Origin: JBBRLA01 sp038231615
GTDB lineage: Bacteria; Myxococcota_A; Polyangia; Palsa-1104; JAEUJZ01
Reading direction: 5' to 3'
DNA: 6,537 bases
Assembly (NCBI GenBank): GCA_038231615.1
Contig: JBBRLA010000506.1
Span: 1-6,537 of the forward strand
This document shows, one piece after another, positions 1 through 6,031 of the stretch. The notes beneath the pieces were generated by a model, which saw only the letters and a program-made list of their open reading frames with translations, was not told where the DNA came from and ran no database searches. Position numbers and translations under genes: made by a program. Positions within the stretch are counted from its first letter, which is position 1. The number at the start of each line of letters is the position of its first letter.

Positions 1-1455
1 GACCTGTCACTGGATCGCATCCGGGAGATGCGGCCCTCGGGCATCATCCTTTCGGGCGGGCCGTCCTCGGTCTATGATCCCGGCGCCCCGACCCTGGGGC
101 CGGAGATCTTCGCGCTCGGGGTCCCGGTGCTGGGGATCTGCTACGGAGTGCAGCTCCTGGTGAAGCTCCTGGGCGGGGAGGTCATTCCCGCGACCCACCG
201 GGAGTATGGGCGGGCGCAGGTGCGGGTGGTGGGGACCTCGCCGCTGCTCTTCGGTTTTCCGCCGGGGGAGGAACTGCTGGTGTGGATGTCTCACGGCGAC
301 CGCATCGAACGCCTGCCCCCGGGGTTTGTTCACGAGGGCCAGACGGCCAGCACCCGGGCGGCGGTGATCGCCGACGAGGCGCGGCGGATCTACGGGGTGC
401 AGTTCCACCCCGAGGTGATGCACACGCCGCGGGGGGTGGAACTGTTGCAGAATTTCCTTTTCCGGATCTGCGGGGCCCGGCCGGAATGGACCATGGCCCA
501 GCTCCTGCCCCAGGCGGTGGCGCGGATCGTCGAGCAGGTGGGCGACGGCCGGGCCATCTGCGGGCTCTCCGGGGGGGTGGATTCGGCGGTGGCGGCGGCG
601 CTGGTGCTGCGGGCGATCGGGCCGCGGCTCTCATGCATTTTAGTCGACAATGGCCTCTTGCGCCACGGCGAACGGCGCGATGTCGAGTCCCTGTTCCGCG
701 ATGCCTTTCACGCCGACCTGCACGTGGTGGACGCCGGCGAGCGCTTTCTTTCCGCGCTGCGCGGGGTGACCGACCCTGAGAAAAAGCGCAAGCACATCGG
801 CCGGCTCTTCATCGACGTGTTCGAGGAGAAGGCGCGGGCGCTGGAGCAGAGCGACGGCAAGACGGTGGATTTCCTGGTGCAGGGGACCCTGTATCCCGAC
901 GTGATCGAGTCGGTCTCCCATCGGGGGCCGTCGGCGATGATCAAGAGCCACCACAACGTGGGCGGGCTGCCCGAGCGCATGCGCCTGAAGCTGGTGGAGC
1001 CGCTGCGGGAACTGTTCAAGGACGAGGTGCGCGAGCTGGGGCTGGAACTGGGCCTGCCACCCCGGGTGGTGCAGCGGCAGCCCTTCCCTGGACCGGGGCT
1101 CTCGGTGCGGGTGCTGGGGGAGGTGACCAAGGAGCGCCTGGTGACCGTGCGGGCGGCCGACGCGATCGTCGAGGAGGAAGTGCGGGCCTCGGGGCTTTAC
1201 GAGACCCTGTGGCAGTCCTTCGCAGTGCTCCTGCCAGTGAAGTCGGTGGGGGTGATGGGGGACCAGCGGACCTACGCGGACACCATCGCGGTGCGGGCGG
1301 TGCAGTCCCGGGACGGGATGACCGCCGACTGGGCGGCCCTGCCGACGGAGCTTCTCGGGACGATCTCGCGGCGGATCGTCAACGAGGTGCAGGGGGTCAG
1401 CCGGGTGGTCTACGACATCACGTCGAAGCCACCCGGCACGATCGAGTGGGAGTGA
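1..1455 (+). CDS. guaA: GMP synthase (glutamine-hydrolysing), 5'-truncated by the window edge
   Basis: GuaA converts XMP to GMP in the cytoplasm, using ATP and ammonia released from glutamine; it is the last step of de novo GMP synthesis. The frame is open from base 1, so the gene starts upstream; about 35-40 residues are missing compared with the usual ~525. Visible in order (residues numbered from base 1): class I amidotransferase domain with ILSGGP, nucleophile Cys47 in GICYG, and His136/Glu138 in QFHPE; ATP-pyrophosphatase P-loop SGGVDS (190-195) with VDNGLLR after it; then QGTLYPDVIES, KSHHNVGGLPE and RQPFPGPGLSVR; and the C-terminal dimerisation domain, ending in the expected KPPGTIEWE. 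All catalytic residues in view are present and no frameshift is seen. A patch of rare codons (including TTA at 640-642) lies just after the P-loop. Identification is secure. Confidence 0.98.
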   Translation, partial: DLSLDRIREMRPSGIILSGGPSSVYDPGAPTLGPEIFALGVPVLGICYGVQLLVKLLGGEVIPATHREYGRAQVRVVGTSPLLFGFPPGEELLVWMSHGDRIERLPPGFVHEGQTASTRAAVIADEARRIYGVQFHPEVMHTPRGVELLQNFLFRICGARPEWTMAQLLPQAVARIVEQVGDGRAICGLSGGVDSAVAAALVLRAIGPRLSCILVDNGLLRHGERRDVESLFRDAFHADLHVVDAGERFLSALRGVTDPEKKRKHIGRLFIDVFEEKARALEQSDGKTVDFLVQGTLYPDVIESVSHRGPSAMIKSHHNVGGLPERMRLKLVEPLRELFKDEVRELGLELGLPPRVVQRQPFPGPGLSVRVLGEVTKERLVTVRAADAIVEEEVRASGLYETLWQSFAVLLPVKSVGVMGDQRTYADTIAVRAVQSRDGMTADWAALPTELLGTISRRIVNEVQGVSRVVYDITSKPPGTIEWE

Positions 1456-1688
1456 GGCGGGGTCCGCTTGCGTTGAGTCCGGATGCGCCCGGAGCCGGCG
1501 AGCGGAGCGGCCTACTGGCCGTGAGCATGGCGGCGTGGACGAAAGACGAGGCTCAATGAACCGCGATTAATGAAAGCGGTGGCGCTGTGAAGGGGGCCGG
1601 AGCCCTCTGATCCCTCCCGCAGTGGCCGGCGCACGCCTGCTTCCCTCTGGCCGCTTCGCGCACCGAAGTTGTGCTAAAGCAATCATCC
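1456..1688. other. Intergenic region between guaA and the first acyl-CoA dehydrogenase
   Basis: This 233-bp stretch holds no convincing gene. It contains a 5-bp inverted repeat with a TACT loop (CGGCC 1508-1512 / GGCCG 1517-1521), a 5-bp inverted repeat around an AT-rich 11-nt core (ACCGC 1560-1564 / GCGGT 1576-1580), and a short GGGC/GCCC hairpin near 1596-1608. None is followed by a T-tract, so I cannot call a rho-independent terminator. The AT-rich core near 1555-1575 contrasts with the surroundings and could be part of a promoter or operator for the downstream genes, but no clear -35/-10 pair is visible. Confidence 0.5.
1560..1580. repeat. Short inverted repeat with AT-rich core (possible operator)
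   Basis: ACCGC at 1560-1564 is the reverse complement of GCGGT at 1576-1580, with an 11-nt AT-rich spacer. It sits about 110 bp upstream of the first ACAD start. A direct repeat AATGAA (1555-1560 and 1569-1574) overlaps it. A regulator site for the ACAD genes is possible, but a 5-bp arm in GC-rich DNA is easily a chance event. Confidence 0.2.
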
Positions 1689-2951
1689 ATGATCTCCTTC
1701 GCCCCGGAAGACGACCAGCAGATCGCAATGGACCTGTCCCGCAAGTTCGCCGCCGAGGCGATCCGCCCGCACCTGCGCGCCTGGGAGCAGGCCGGCGCCG
1801 TGGCCCCCGAGGGGCAGGCGGCCTTCGATGCCCTGGGCCTCTGCGCCTTGGACCTGCCCGAGTCCCCGGCGTTCGGCAACGCCGACGAGGCCGCCCGGCG
1901 CATGACCACCCTGTGCCTGGTCCACGAGGAGCTGGCCTTCGGCGATGCCGGCGCCGCGGTGGCCCTGTGGGCCCCCCATGGGGCGACCCACGCCGTGGCC
2001 GAACTGGCCGATCGAGAACAGTGGGACCGCCTGCTACCCCCGCTGGTCCACGGCCCGGCTGACAGCGCCGGCCCCCTTCGCGGCGCCGTGGCCTACTCCG
2101 AACGCGTGCCCACCGGCCTCTTCGCGGGCTTCTCGACCCTGGCGGTGCCACAGCGCAACGGCTACGCCCTTTCCGGGCGCAAGAGCTTCGTGGTTAACGC
2201 CGGCCTCGCCGACCTGACCCTGGTGTTTGCCCAGATCAACCCCGACGCCGGGTGGGACGGCTTCGGGGTCTTCGCCGTCACCGGCCGCCCGGGCCGGCGG
2301 GAGGGCATGCGCGTCGGCGAGCGCCACGGCCTCCTGGGCCTGGACACCGTCACCGTCGGTGAGCTGATCTTCGAGGAATGCTTCGTCCCCGAGGAGGACC
2401 GCCTGCGCGGCGGCGGTGCCATCGGGGCAGCGGTGCAGCGCTACCTGGCTCGGGTGCAGCTCGTCGGCGCCGCCAGGCAGGTGGGGCTTTCCCGCGCGGC
2501 CTACGAATACGCCCTTTCCTACACCCAGGACCGCCGGGCCTTCGGGAAACCCGTGGCCCATTTCCAGGCCATCGCCTTCACCCTGGCCGACATGCTGATG
2601 GATGTGGAGGCCGCCCGCTGGCTCCTGTGGCGAGCGGCGGCGGTGGTAGACCGGGGGCCCCTGGACCGGGCGGCCTGCTCCCTGTGCGCACAGGCCGCGG
2701 CCCACGCCAACGAGGCCGCCTGGCGCACCGCCGACAACGCGGTGCAACTTCTGGGCGGCGCCGGGTACATCCAGGACTTCCCGGTGGAGAAATGGCTGCG
2801 CGACACCCGCGTCCTGTCCCTGCTTTCCGGCGCCGACCCGCTGCACCACGAGTTCATCGCCGAGGCCGAGCTGGGGATTCCGCCGACCAGCCTGGCTGGC
2901 GGGCTGTCTTATGGGCTGCCGGGGGCCGCCCTCCAGGCCGTGCTCTCCTGA
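1689..2951 (+). CDS. Acyl-CoA dehydrogenase family protein lacking the catalytic glutamate (putative non-catalytic subunit)
   Basis: A 420-residue member of the FAD-dependent ACAD family, which oxidises acyl-CoA thioesters to 2-enoyl-CoA and passes electrons to ETF. I chose ATG 1689 because MISFAPEDDQQ matches a normal ACAD N-terminus; GTG 1671 would add six residues, and neither start has a good Shine-Dalgarno. The N-terminal helical part is about 1-125, the beta domain about 130-235, and the C-terminal helical part about 245-385. Conserved: GRKSFVVN (163-170), R282-x-x-F285-G286 with Q293 (cross-subunit FAD contacts in medium-chain ACAD), QLLGGAGY (353-360) and PVEKWLRD (365-372). Missing: the TEPGAGSD flavin loop is replaced by SERVPTGLF (137-145). 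The catalytic Glu of the IYEGT segment aligns with Ser380 (LLSGAD), and the alternative Glu site of isovaleryl-/long-chain ACADs aligns with Ala254 (YLARVQ). It probably serves as the structural partner of the ACAD encoded just downstream. Substrate unknown. Confidence 0.88.
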   Translation: MISFAPEDDQQIAMDLSRKFAAEAIRPHLRAWEQAGAVAPEGQAAFDALGLCALDLPESPAFGNADEAARRMTTLCLVHEELAFGDAGAAVALWAPHGATHAVAELADREQWDRLLPPLVHGPADSAGPLRGAVAYSERVPTGLFAGFSTLAVPQRNGYALSGRKSFVVNAGLADLTLVFAQINPDAGWDGFGVFAVTGRPGRREGMRVGERHGLLGLDTVTVGELIFEECFVPEEDRLRGGGAIGAAVQRYLARVQLVGAARQVGLSRAAYEYALSYTQDRRAFGKPVAHFQAIAFTLADMLMDVEAARWLLWRAAAVVDRGPLDRAACSLCAQAAAHANEAAWRTADNAVQLLGGAGYIQDFPVEKWLRDTRVLSLLSGADPLHHEFIAEAELGIPPTSLAGGLSYGLPGAALQAVLS

Positions 2952-3013
2952 GCCCGCACATGCACCGCGGTCAAAAGAACCATTGCCGGCCATCGCCGAC
3001 TTGCAGCACGCCT

Positions 3014-3019
3014 GGAAAG
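3014..3019 (+). promoter_or_regulatory. Ribosome binding site deciding the second ACAD start
   Basis: GGAAAG ends 8 nt before ATG 3028. This supports starting the second ACAD at MIDFELTQ, rather than at the ATG 39 codons upstream (2911), whose extra residues would overlap the previous gene and look unlike an ACAD N-terminus. Confidence 0.55.
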
Positions 3020-3027
3020 CCACGACC

Positions 3028-4245
3028 ATGATCGACTTCGAGCTGACCCAACCTCAACAACTGGTCAAGGACTTCCTCCAGCGCCTGGCCACCACCGTCA
3101 TCCGCCCCGGCTCCCTTGCCTGGGACCGCGACCACAAGGTGCCCGACGAGATCATCGAGAAGCTGGCCGACCTGCGCGGCGGGGTCTCCATGGGCGAGGT
3201 CCCGGCGGAGTACGGCGGCGAGGGTGGCGGCATCGGCGAGACGCGGGACAAAAAGGGCACAAGCCAGAAGAACCGCTTCGCCGTGCTGGGGGCGGAGGAA
3301 CTGGCCTGGGGCGATGCGGGCCTCCTGCTCAACCTGCCGGGGCCGGGGCTGGGGGCGCCCCCGGTGCATCTTCTGGGGACCCCCGAGCAGAAGCAGCGCT
3401 TCTTCGCCGTCTTCGACAAGCCCGGCCTGCACTGGGGGGCCTACGGACTGACCGAGCCCGGGGCCGGATCCGATGTGTCGGGCATCCGCACCTCGTGCAA
3501 GAAGGACGGCAAGGACTGGATCCTGAACGGACGCAAGTGCTACATCACCAATGGCGGGCGGGCGGACTGGGTGGTGATCTTCGCGACCGTGGACCCCGCG
3601 CAGGGCCGCGCCGGGCAGCGGGCCTTCGTGGTGGAGAAGGGCACCCCCGGCTTCTCCGTGGGAAAGATCGAGGAGAAGATGGGCTTGCGGGCCTCGGAGA
3701 CCGCCGAGCTGGTGCTGGACGACGTGCGGGTCCCCGAGGACAACCTCCTTGGCGGCGAGGCGCGCTACCAGGGCAAGGAGGGCTTCGTCGGGGCGATGCA
3801 GACCTTCGACTCGTCGCGGCCGATGGTGGCGGCCCTGGGGCTGGGGATTGCCAGGGCGGCCTACGAATACGCCCGCGACTTTGTGCGCGACAACTACCTT
3901 TTGACCCGCCCGCTGCCGCGCTACGCCCAGCTTGCGGGCATGCTGGCCGACGACGCCCGCAGCTTGCAGGCGGCGCGCTTGATGATCTGGCGGGCGGCCT
4001 GGATGGCCGACGAGGGCATCCCCAACGCCAAGGAGGCTTCCATGTCCAAGGCCTACGCCGCCCGGGTGGCAATGAAGGTGTGCCGGGACGCGGTGCAGCT
4101 CATGGGGGCCCACGGCTTGCTGAAGGAAAACTTCGTCGAGAAGTGGTACCGCGACATCAAGGTCTTCGATATCTTCGAGGGCACTGGGCAGATCCAGCGC
4201 ATCGTCATCTCCCGGCGCATCCTGCGGGAGGCGCCGGTCTTTTGA
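3028..4245 (+). CDS. Acyl-CoA dehydrogenase, catalytic-glutamate-containing partner
   Basis: A 405-residue FAD-dependent ACAD. It carries GLTEPGAGSD (140-149), WILNGRKCYITNGG (164-177), the VEKGTPGF segment (202-209) and VPEDNLLG (235-242). Near the end, FDIFEGTGQIQR (380-391) contains the catalytic base Glu384 at the position used by medium- and short-chain ACADs. Odd points: the R-x-x-F-G-K...Q motif that contacts the FAD pyrophosphate across the dimer interface is degenerate (N289-Y-L-L-T-R-P, with Ala300 at the Gln position). QLMGAHG (357-363) replaces the usual QxxGGxG. A Lys/Thr-rich insertion (about 70-84) lies in the N-terminal helical region. The gene follows the other ACAD after 76 bp and overlaps trmB by one base, so co-transcription is likely. 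The missing motifs are those its neighbour retains, suggesting a heteromeric enzyme. Substrate cannot be read from sequence; beta-oxidation of a branched, cyclic or steroid-like acyl-CoA is one possibility. Confidence 0.92.
   Translation: MIDFELTQPQQLVKDFLQRLATTVIRPGSLAWDRDHKVPDEIIEKLADLRGGVSMGEVPAEYGGEGGGIGETRDKKGTSQKNRFAVLGAEELAWGDAGLLLNLPGPGLGAPPVHLLGTPEQKQRFFAVFDKPGLHWGAYGLTEPGAGSDVSGIRTSCKKDGKDWILNGRKCYITNGGRADWVVIFATVDPAQGRAGQRAFVVEKGTPGFSVGKIEEKMGLRASETAELVLDDVRVPEDNLLGGEARYQGKEGFVGAMQTFDSSRPMVAALGLGIARAAYEYARDFVRDNYLLTRPLPRYAQLAGMLADDARSLQAARLMIWRAAWMADEGIPNAKEASMSKAYAARVAMKVCRDAVQLMGAHGLLKENFVEKWYRDIKVFDIFEGTGQIQRIVISRRILREAPVF
4226..4231 (+). promoter_or_regulatory. Possible ribosome binding site for trmB inside the ACAD 3' end
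   Basis: GGGAGG ends 13 nt before the trmB ATG at 4245, somewhat far for a Shine-Dalgarno. Translation of trmB may instead rely on reinitiation by ribosomes ending at the overlapping stop (TGATG). Confidence 0.35.
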
Positions 4246-4901
4246 TGCAGGGCAGGCGCAGGCGGGTGCGGCACCACGTCAACCCCTTCAAGGAGGAGTT
4301 CCTCGACACCTCGCCACAGCGCCTGGTGCTACCGCCGGGGCCCATTGATGTCGAGCTGGGCTGCGCCGACGCCCGCTTCCTCTTCGAGCTGGATTCCGCC
4401 CAGTCCGCGCGGCCCGGCGACCCACGCACAAGCTACGTGGGGCTGGAGATCCGCCGGGAGATGGTCGAGCGGGTCAACCGCCGCGCCCGGATCGAGGGGC
4501 GCGACCGCCTGCGGGCGATCTTCGCCCACATCAACCACGACCTGCCGACCCTCTTCGCCGAGGAGTCGCTTTACCGGGTGTTCATCAACTTCCCCGACCC
4601 GTGGTTCAAGCGGGCGCAAAAGAAGCGGCGTCTCTGCACCCGAGAACTGGCCCTGTGCCTGTGCGGGCTGCTTGTGCCTGGTGGGGAGCTTTACTTCCAG
4701 AGCGACATCTTCGACCTGGCCCTGGACGCGATGGCCGTGCTGGAGTCGACGCCGGGGCTGGTGAACACCGCGGGGGAGTGGTCGTTTTTGCGCCACAATC
4801 CCTACGGGGTCGAGTCTCTTAGGGAAGTCCGGGTGCAGGAAAAAGGGCTGTCGGTGTGGCGCATGCTCTACCGGAAACCTGGGCGAAAGCCTGACCGATA
4901 G
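4245..4901 (+). CDS. trmB: tRNA (guanine-N7)-methyltransferase TrmB
   Basis: TrmB uses S-adenosylmethionine to methylate G46 in the variable loop of many tRNAs. The 218-residue length is normal for the family. Visible: SAM-binding strand and loop VELGCADARFLFEL (36-49), YVGLEIRREMVERV (64-77) supplying the acidic ribose-binding residue, the ANHD-like segment HINHD (95-99), the hallmark NFPDPWFKRAQKKRRL (115-130), and YFQSDIFDLALDAM (150-163). The C-terminal region around 189-209 ends in a normal hydrophobic strand. Motif I reads G-C-A-D-A-R rather than the common G-x-G-x-G, which I take as lineage variation because every other motif is intact. ATG 4245 is chosen because the protein begins with a typical basic N-terminus (QGRRRRVRHHVNPFK); the same frame stays open far upstream only as a shadow of the ACAD gene. 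The 1-nt overlap couples this housekeeping gene to the ACAD pair. Confidence 0.93.
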   Translation: MQGRRRRVRHHVNPFKEEFLDTSPQRLVLPPGPIDVELGCADARFLFELDSAQSARPGDPRTSYVGLEIRREMVERVNRRARIEGRDRLRAIFAHINHDLPTLFAEESLYRVFINFPDPWFKRAQKKRRLCTRELALCLCGLLVPGGELYFQSDIFDLALDAMAVLESTPGLVNTAGEWSFLRHNPYGVESLREVRVQEKGLSVWRMLYRKPGRKPDR

Positions 4902-4922
4902 GCCTCACAGCGTGTGGCGCTC
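4902..4922. other. Convergent intergenic spacer with a small hairpin
   Basis: Only 21 bp separate the trmB stop from the stop of the minus-strand gene. It contains CACA (4906-4909), GCG, TGTG (4913-4916), a 4-bp perfect stem extendable by one G-T pair. It has no T-tract on either strand, so a bidirectional intrinsic terminator is not supported. Confidence 0.25.
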
Positions 4923-5951
4923 TCAGTCCTCCCCTCGCGCCAGCCTGGTGGCCCGGTCCCACAGATCGAGTGGGTCGATGCCCAGGGCCTGGAAGGGCCC
5001 GCTGCCGACCTGTTTCGCCAGGCTGACCACGCTTTTGGGCAGATAACGCCCGAGCAACCGCCCGGCGCCTTCGGCCAGCCCCGTCGCTGCCCCCAGCCCG
5101 GTCATGGCCAGCATCCACGCCGGCACCGGGTCGATGATGGCCTCGCCCAGGGCCACCGCCTTGGCCAGCGCCCCTGGCTGTGGGCCCACCACCCGCCGCC
5201 AGGCCGGCAGGGTAAGATAGAGCCCCAGGTGCGGCTTTCCCACCCGCGCCGCCGCCTGGGAAAGCTGCTTTGCGTCCCGCCGCAGATCGCCCGAAGGTTC
5301 GTGCAGGCCCAGCCCCGCGTGGGTGCTGACGTGGGTGATCTGCCCGCGGCGCTTGCACAGCACCAGGGAGGCGAAGACCCTCGGGCGCCGGGGACTTCCA
5401 GGGCGGGCGGTCTCGCCGGTCTGATCCACGATGTAGAGCACCAGCGAGCGATCGTCCGGCAAGAGCAGATCGATGGCGCGGCGGGCCACCTCCGCGCCGG
5501 GCAGGGGGATGACAAAGGGGTTGGGGTCCACGTGGAACGATCTGCCGTGCTGCTCCCGGGCGGCCTCGATGGCGCCGAACAGTTGCTGCAAGGGATCGTC
5601 GCCGCCGCGCACCCGGCCCTCCACCGTGCAGTGCAGTTCTCGCGGGCCGTCCTCCTCGAAGACCACCAGCACCCCGGCCTGCGCGGCCCGGCGCAGGGCG
5701 CGCAGGGAGCCGGGGCCGTGCCACAGGGCGGCGTGACGGGAAAGCTCGGCCTCGTGTTCTTCCGGGGACGGGCGCGGCCCGGGTCGCAGCATTTGCACCA
5801 CCCGGCCCCCTTCCAGAAAGAGCACCAGGGGGGGTCGCGCGGTCTTGCCCGCAGGCGCCGTGCCGTGCGCCGGCGGCGGCAAAAGGAGCCGCGAGAGGTT
5901 CTTCCAGGCGACAGGGTCGATTCCGCTGAAGGTGGCGTCCAGGGCGAGCAT
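4923..5951 (-). CDS. Unrecognised 342-residue protein
   Basis: I do not recognise a family. The composition is that of a real soluble protein: alternating hydrophobic strands such as PLVLFLEGG (41-49), AGVLVVFEEDG (92-102), RSLVLYIVDQTGE (168-180) and RVFASLVLCK (191-200), separated by charged helices. A possibly structured segment NPFVIPLPGAEVARRAIDLLL lies around 144-164. A glycine/alanine-rich, mildly hydrophobic stretch (about 274-300) could be a buried or amphipathic helix; it is a weak membrane-segment candidate. No signal peptide or catalytic signature is evident. The start at 5951 has AAGGAA (5963-5958) 6 nt upstream. The first 12 codons are repeated 54 bp upstream as part of a tandem duplication. 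The gene lies directly downstream of a probable glycoside hydrolase on the same strand, and probably shares its transcript, but that does not establish a function. Confidence 0.8.
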   Translation of the reverse strand: MLALDATFSGIDPVAWKNLSRLLLPPPAHGTAPAGKTARPPLVLFLEGGRVVQMLRPGPRPSPEEHEAELSRHAALWHGPGSLRALRRAAQAGVLVVFEEDGPRELHCTVEGRVRGGDDPLQQLFGAIEAAREQHGRSFHVDPNPFVIPLPGAEVARRAIDLLLPDDRSLVLYIVDQTGETARPGSPRRPRVFASLVLCKRRGQITHVSTHAGLGLHEPSGDLRRDAKQLSQAAARVGKPHLGLYLTLPAWRRVVGPQPGALAKAVALGEAIIDPVPAWMLAMTGLGAATGLAEGAGRLLGRYLPKSVVSLAKQVGSGPFQALGIDPLDLWDRATRLARGED

Positions 5952-6019
5952 GGGTCATTCCTTGGCGAAGTCGATCCCGCTGAAGGTGGCGTCCAGGGCG
6001 AGCATGGGTCGTTCCTTGG
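5916..6019. repeat. 54-bp-period tandem duplication spanning the start of the minus-strand gene
   Basis: Bases 5916-5965 and 5970-6019 match over 50 positions with two differences (T5922/C5976 and A5957/G6011), a direct repeat with period 54. Each copy carries, on the minus strand, a Shine-Dalgarno-like AAGGAA, an ATG, and the first 12 codons of the unrecognised protein. The tail of the upstream gene (TTCGCCAAGGAATGA on the minus strand) is also repeated between the copies. The simplest history is a tandem duplication of the junction between the two genes. Confidence 0.93.
5955..6005 (-). CDS. Sixteen-codon mini-ORF (duplicated gene start fused to upstream gene tail)
   Basis: Reads MLALDATFSGIDFAKE then TGA. 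Residues 1-12 equal the N-terminus of the downstream 342-residue protein, and the last four equal the C-terminus of the upstream hydrolase (LFAKE). It has AAGGAA (6017-6012) 6 nt before its ATG, as good as the site of the main gene, and stops 3 nt before the main ATG. It is probably translated if the mRNA is made. It may be a non-functional by-product of the duplication, or act as a short leader influencing reinitiation at the main gene. Function unknown. Confidence 0.4.
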   Translation of the reverse strand: MLALDATFSGIDFAKE

Positions 6020-6031
6020 GTCATTCCTTGG
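6006..6031. repeat. Nested 12-bp tandem duplication carrying a doubled Shine-Dalgarno
   Basis: GGGTCGTTCCTTGG (6006-6019) and GGGTCATTCCTTGG (6018-6031) overlap at a 12-bp step. On the minus strand this gives two AAGGAA motifs (6029-6024 and 6017-6012) before the mini-ORF. The first overlaps the end of the upstream hydrolase and its stop. The second copy has CGA where the first has the TGA stop. Confidence 0.8.

Noticed and set aside
1508..1521. CGGCC-TACT-GGCCG hairpin as a guaA terminator
   Set aside because: The stem has only five pairs and no T-tract follows; such stems are common by chance in DNA this GC-rich.
2911..3027. A 39-residue N-terminal extension of the second ACAD
   Set aside because: It overlaps the first ACAD, is Pro/Arg-rich, and lacks a ribosome binding site at a useful distance. 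MIDFELTQ at 3028 is a standard ACAD start with GGAAAG upstream.
2971..4113. A 380-codon minus-strand open frame opposite the second ACAD
   Set aside because: It lies entirely opposite a well-supported ACAD gene and its translation is a typical GC-rich antisense shadow.
3495..4244. A 250-codon upstream extension of TrmB
   Set aside because: This part is the second ACAD gene read out of frame; its translation is Gly/Arg-rich and unlike any TrmB. TrmB of normal length begins at 4245.
5955..5957. In-frame TGA as a selenocysteine codon
   Set aside because: The TGA sits in a duplicated copy of a normal gene end (FAKE-stop) and is followed at once by a good start codon. No selenocysteine insertion element is evident and no conserved residue is expected there.
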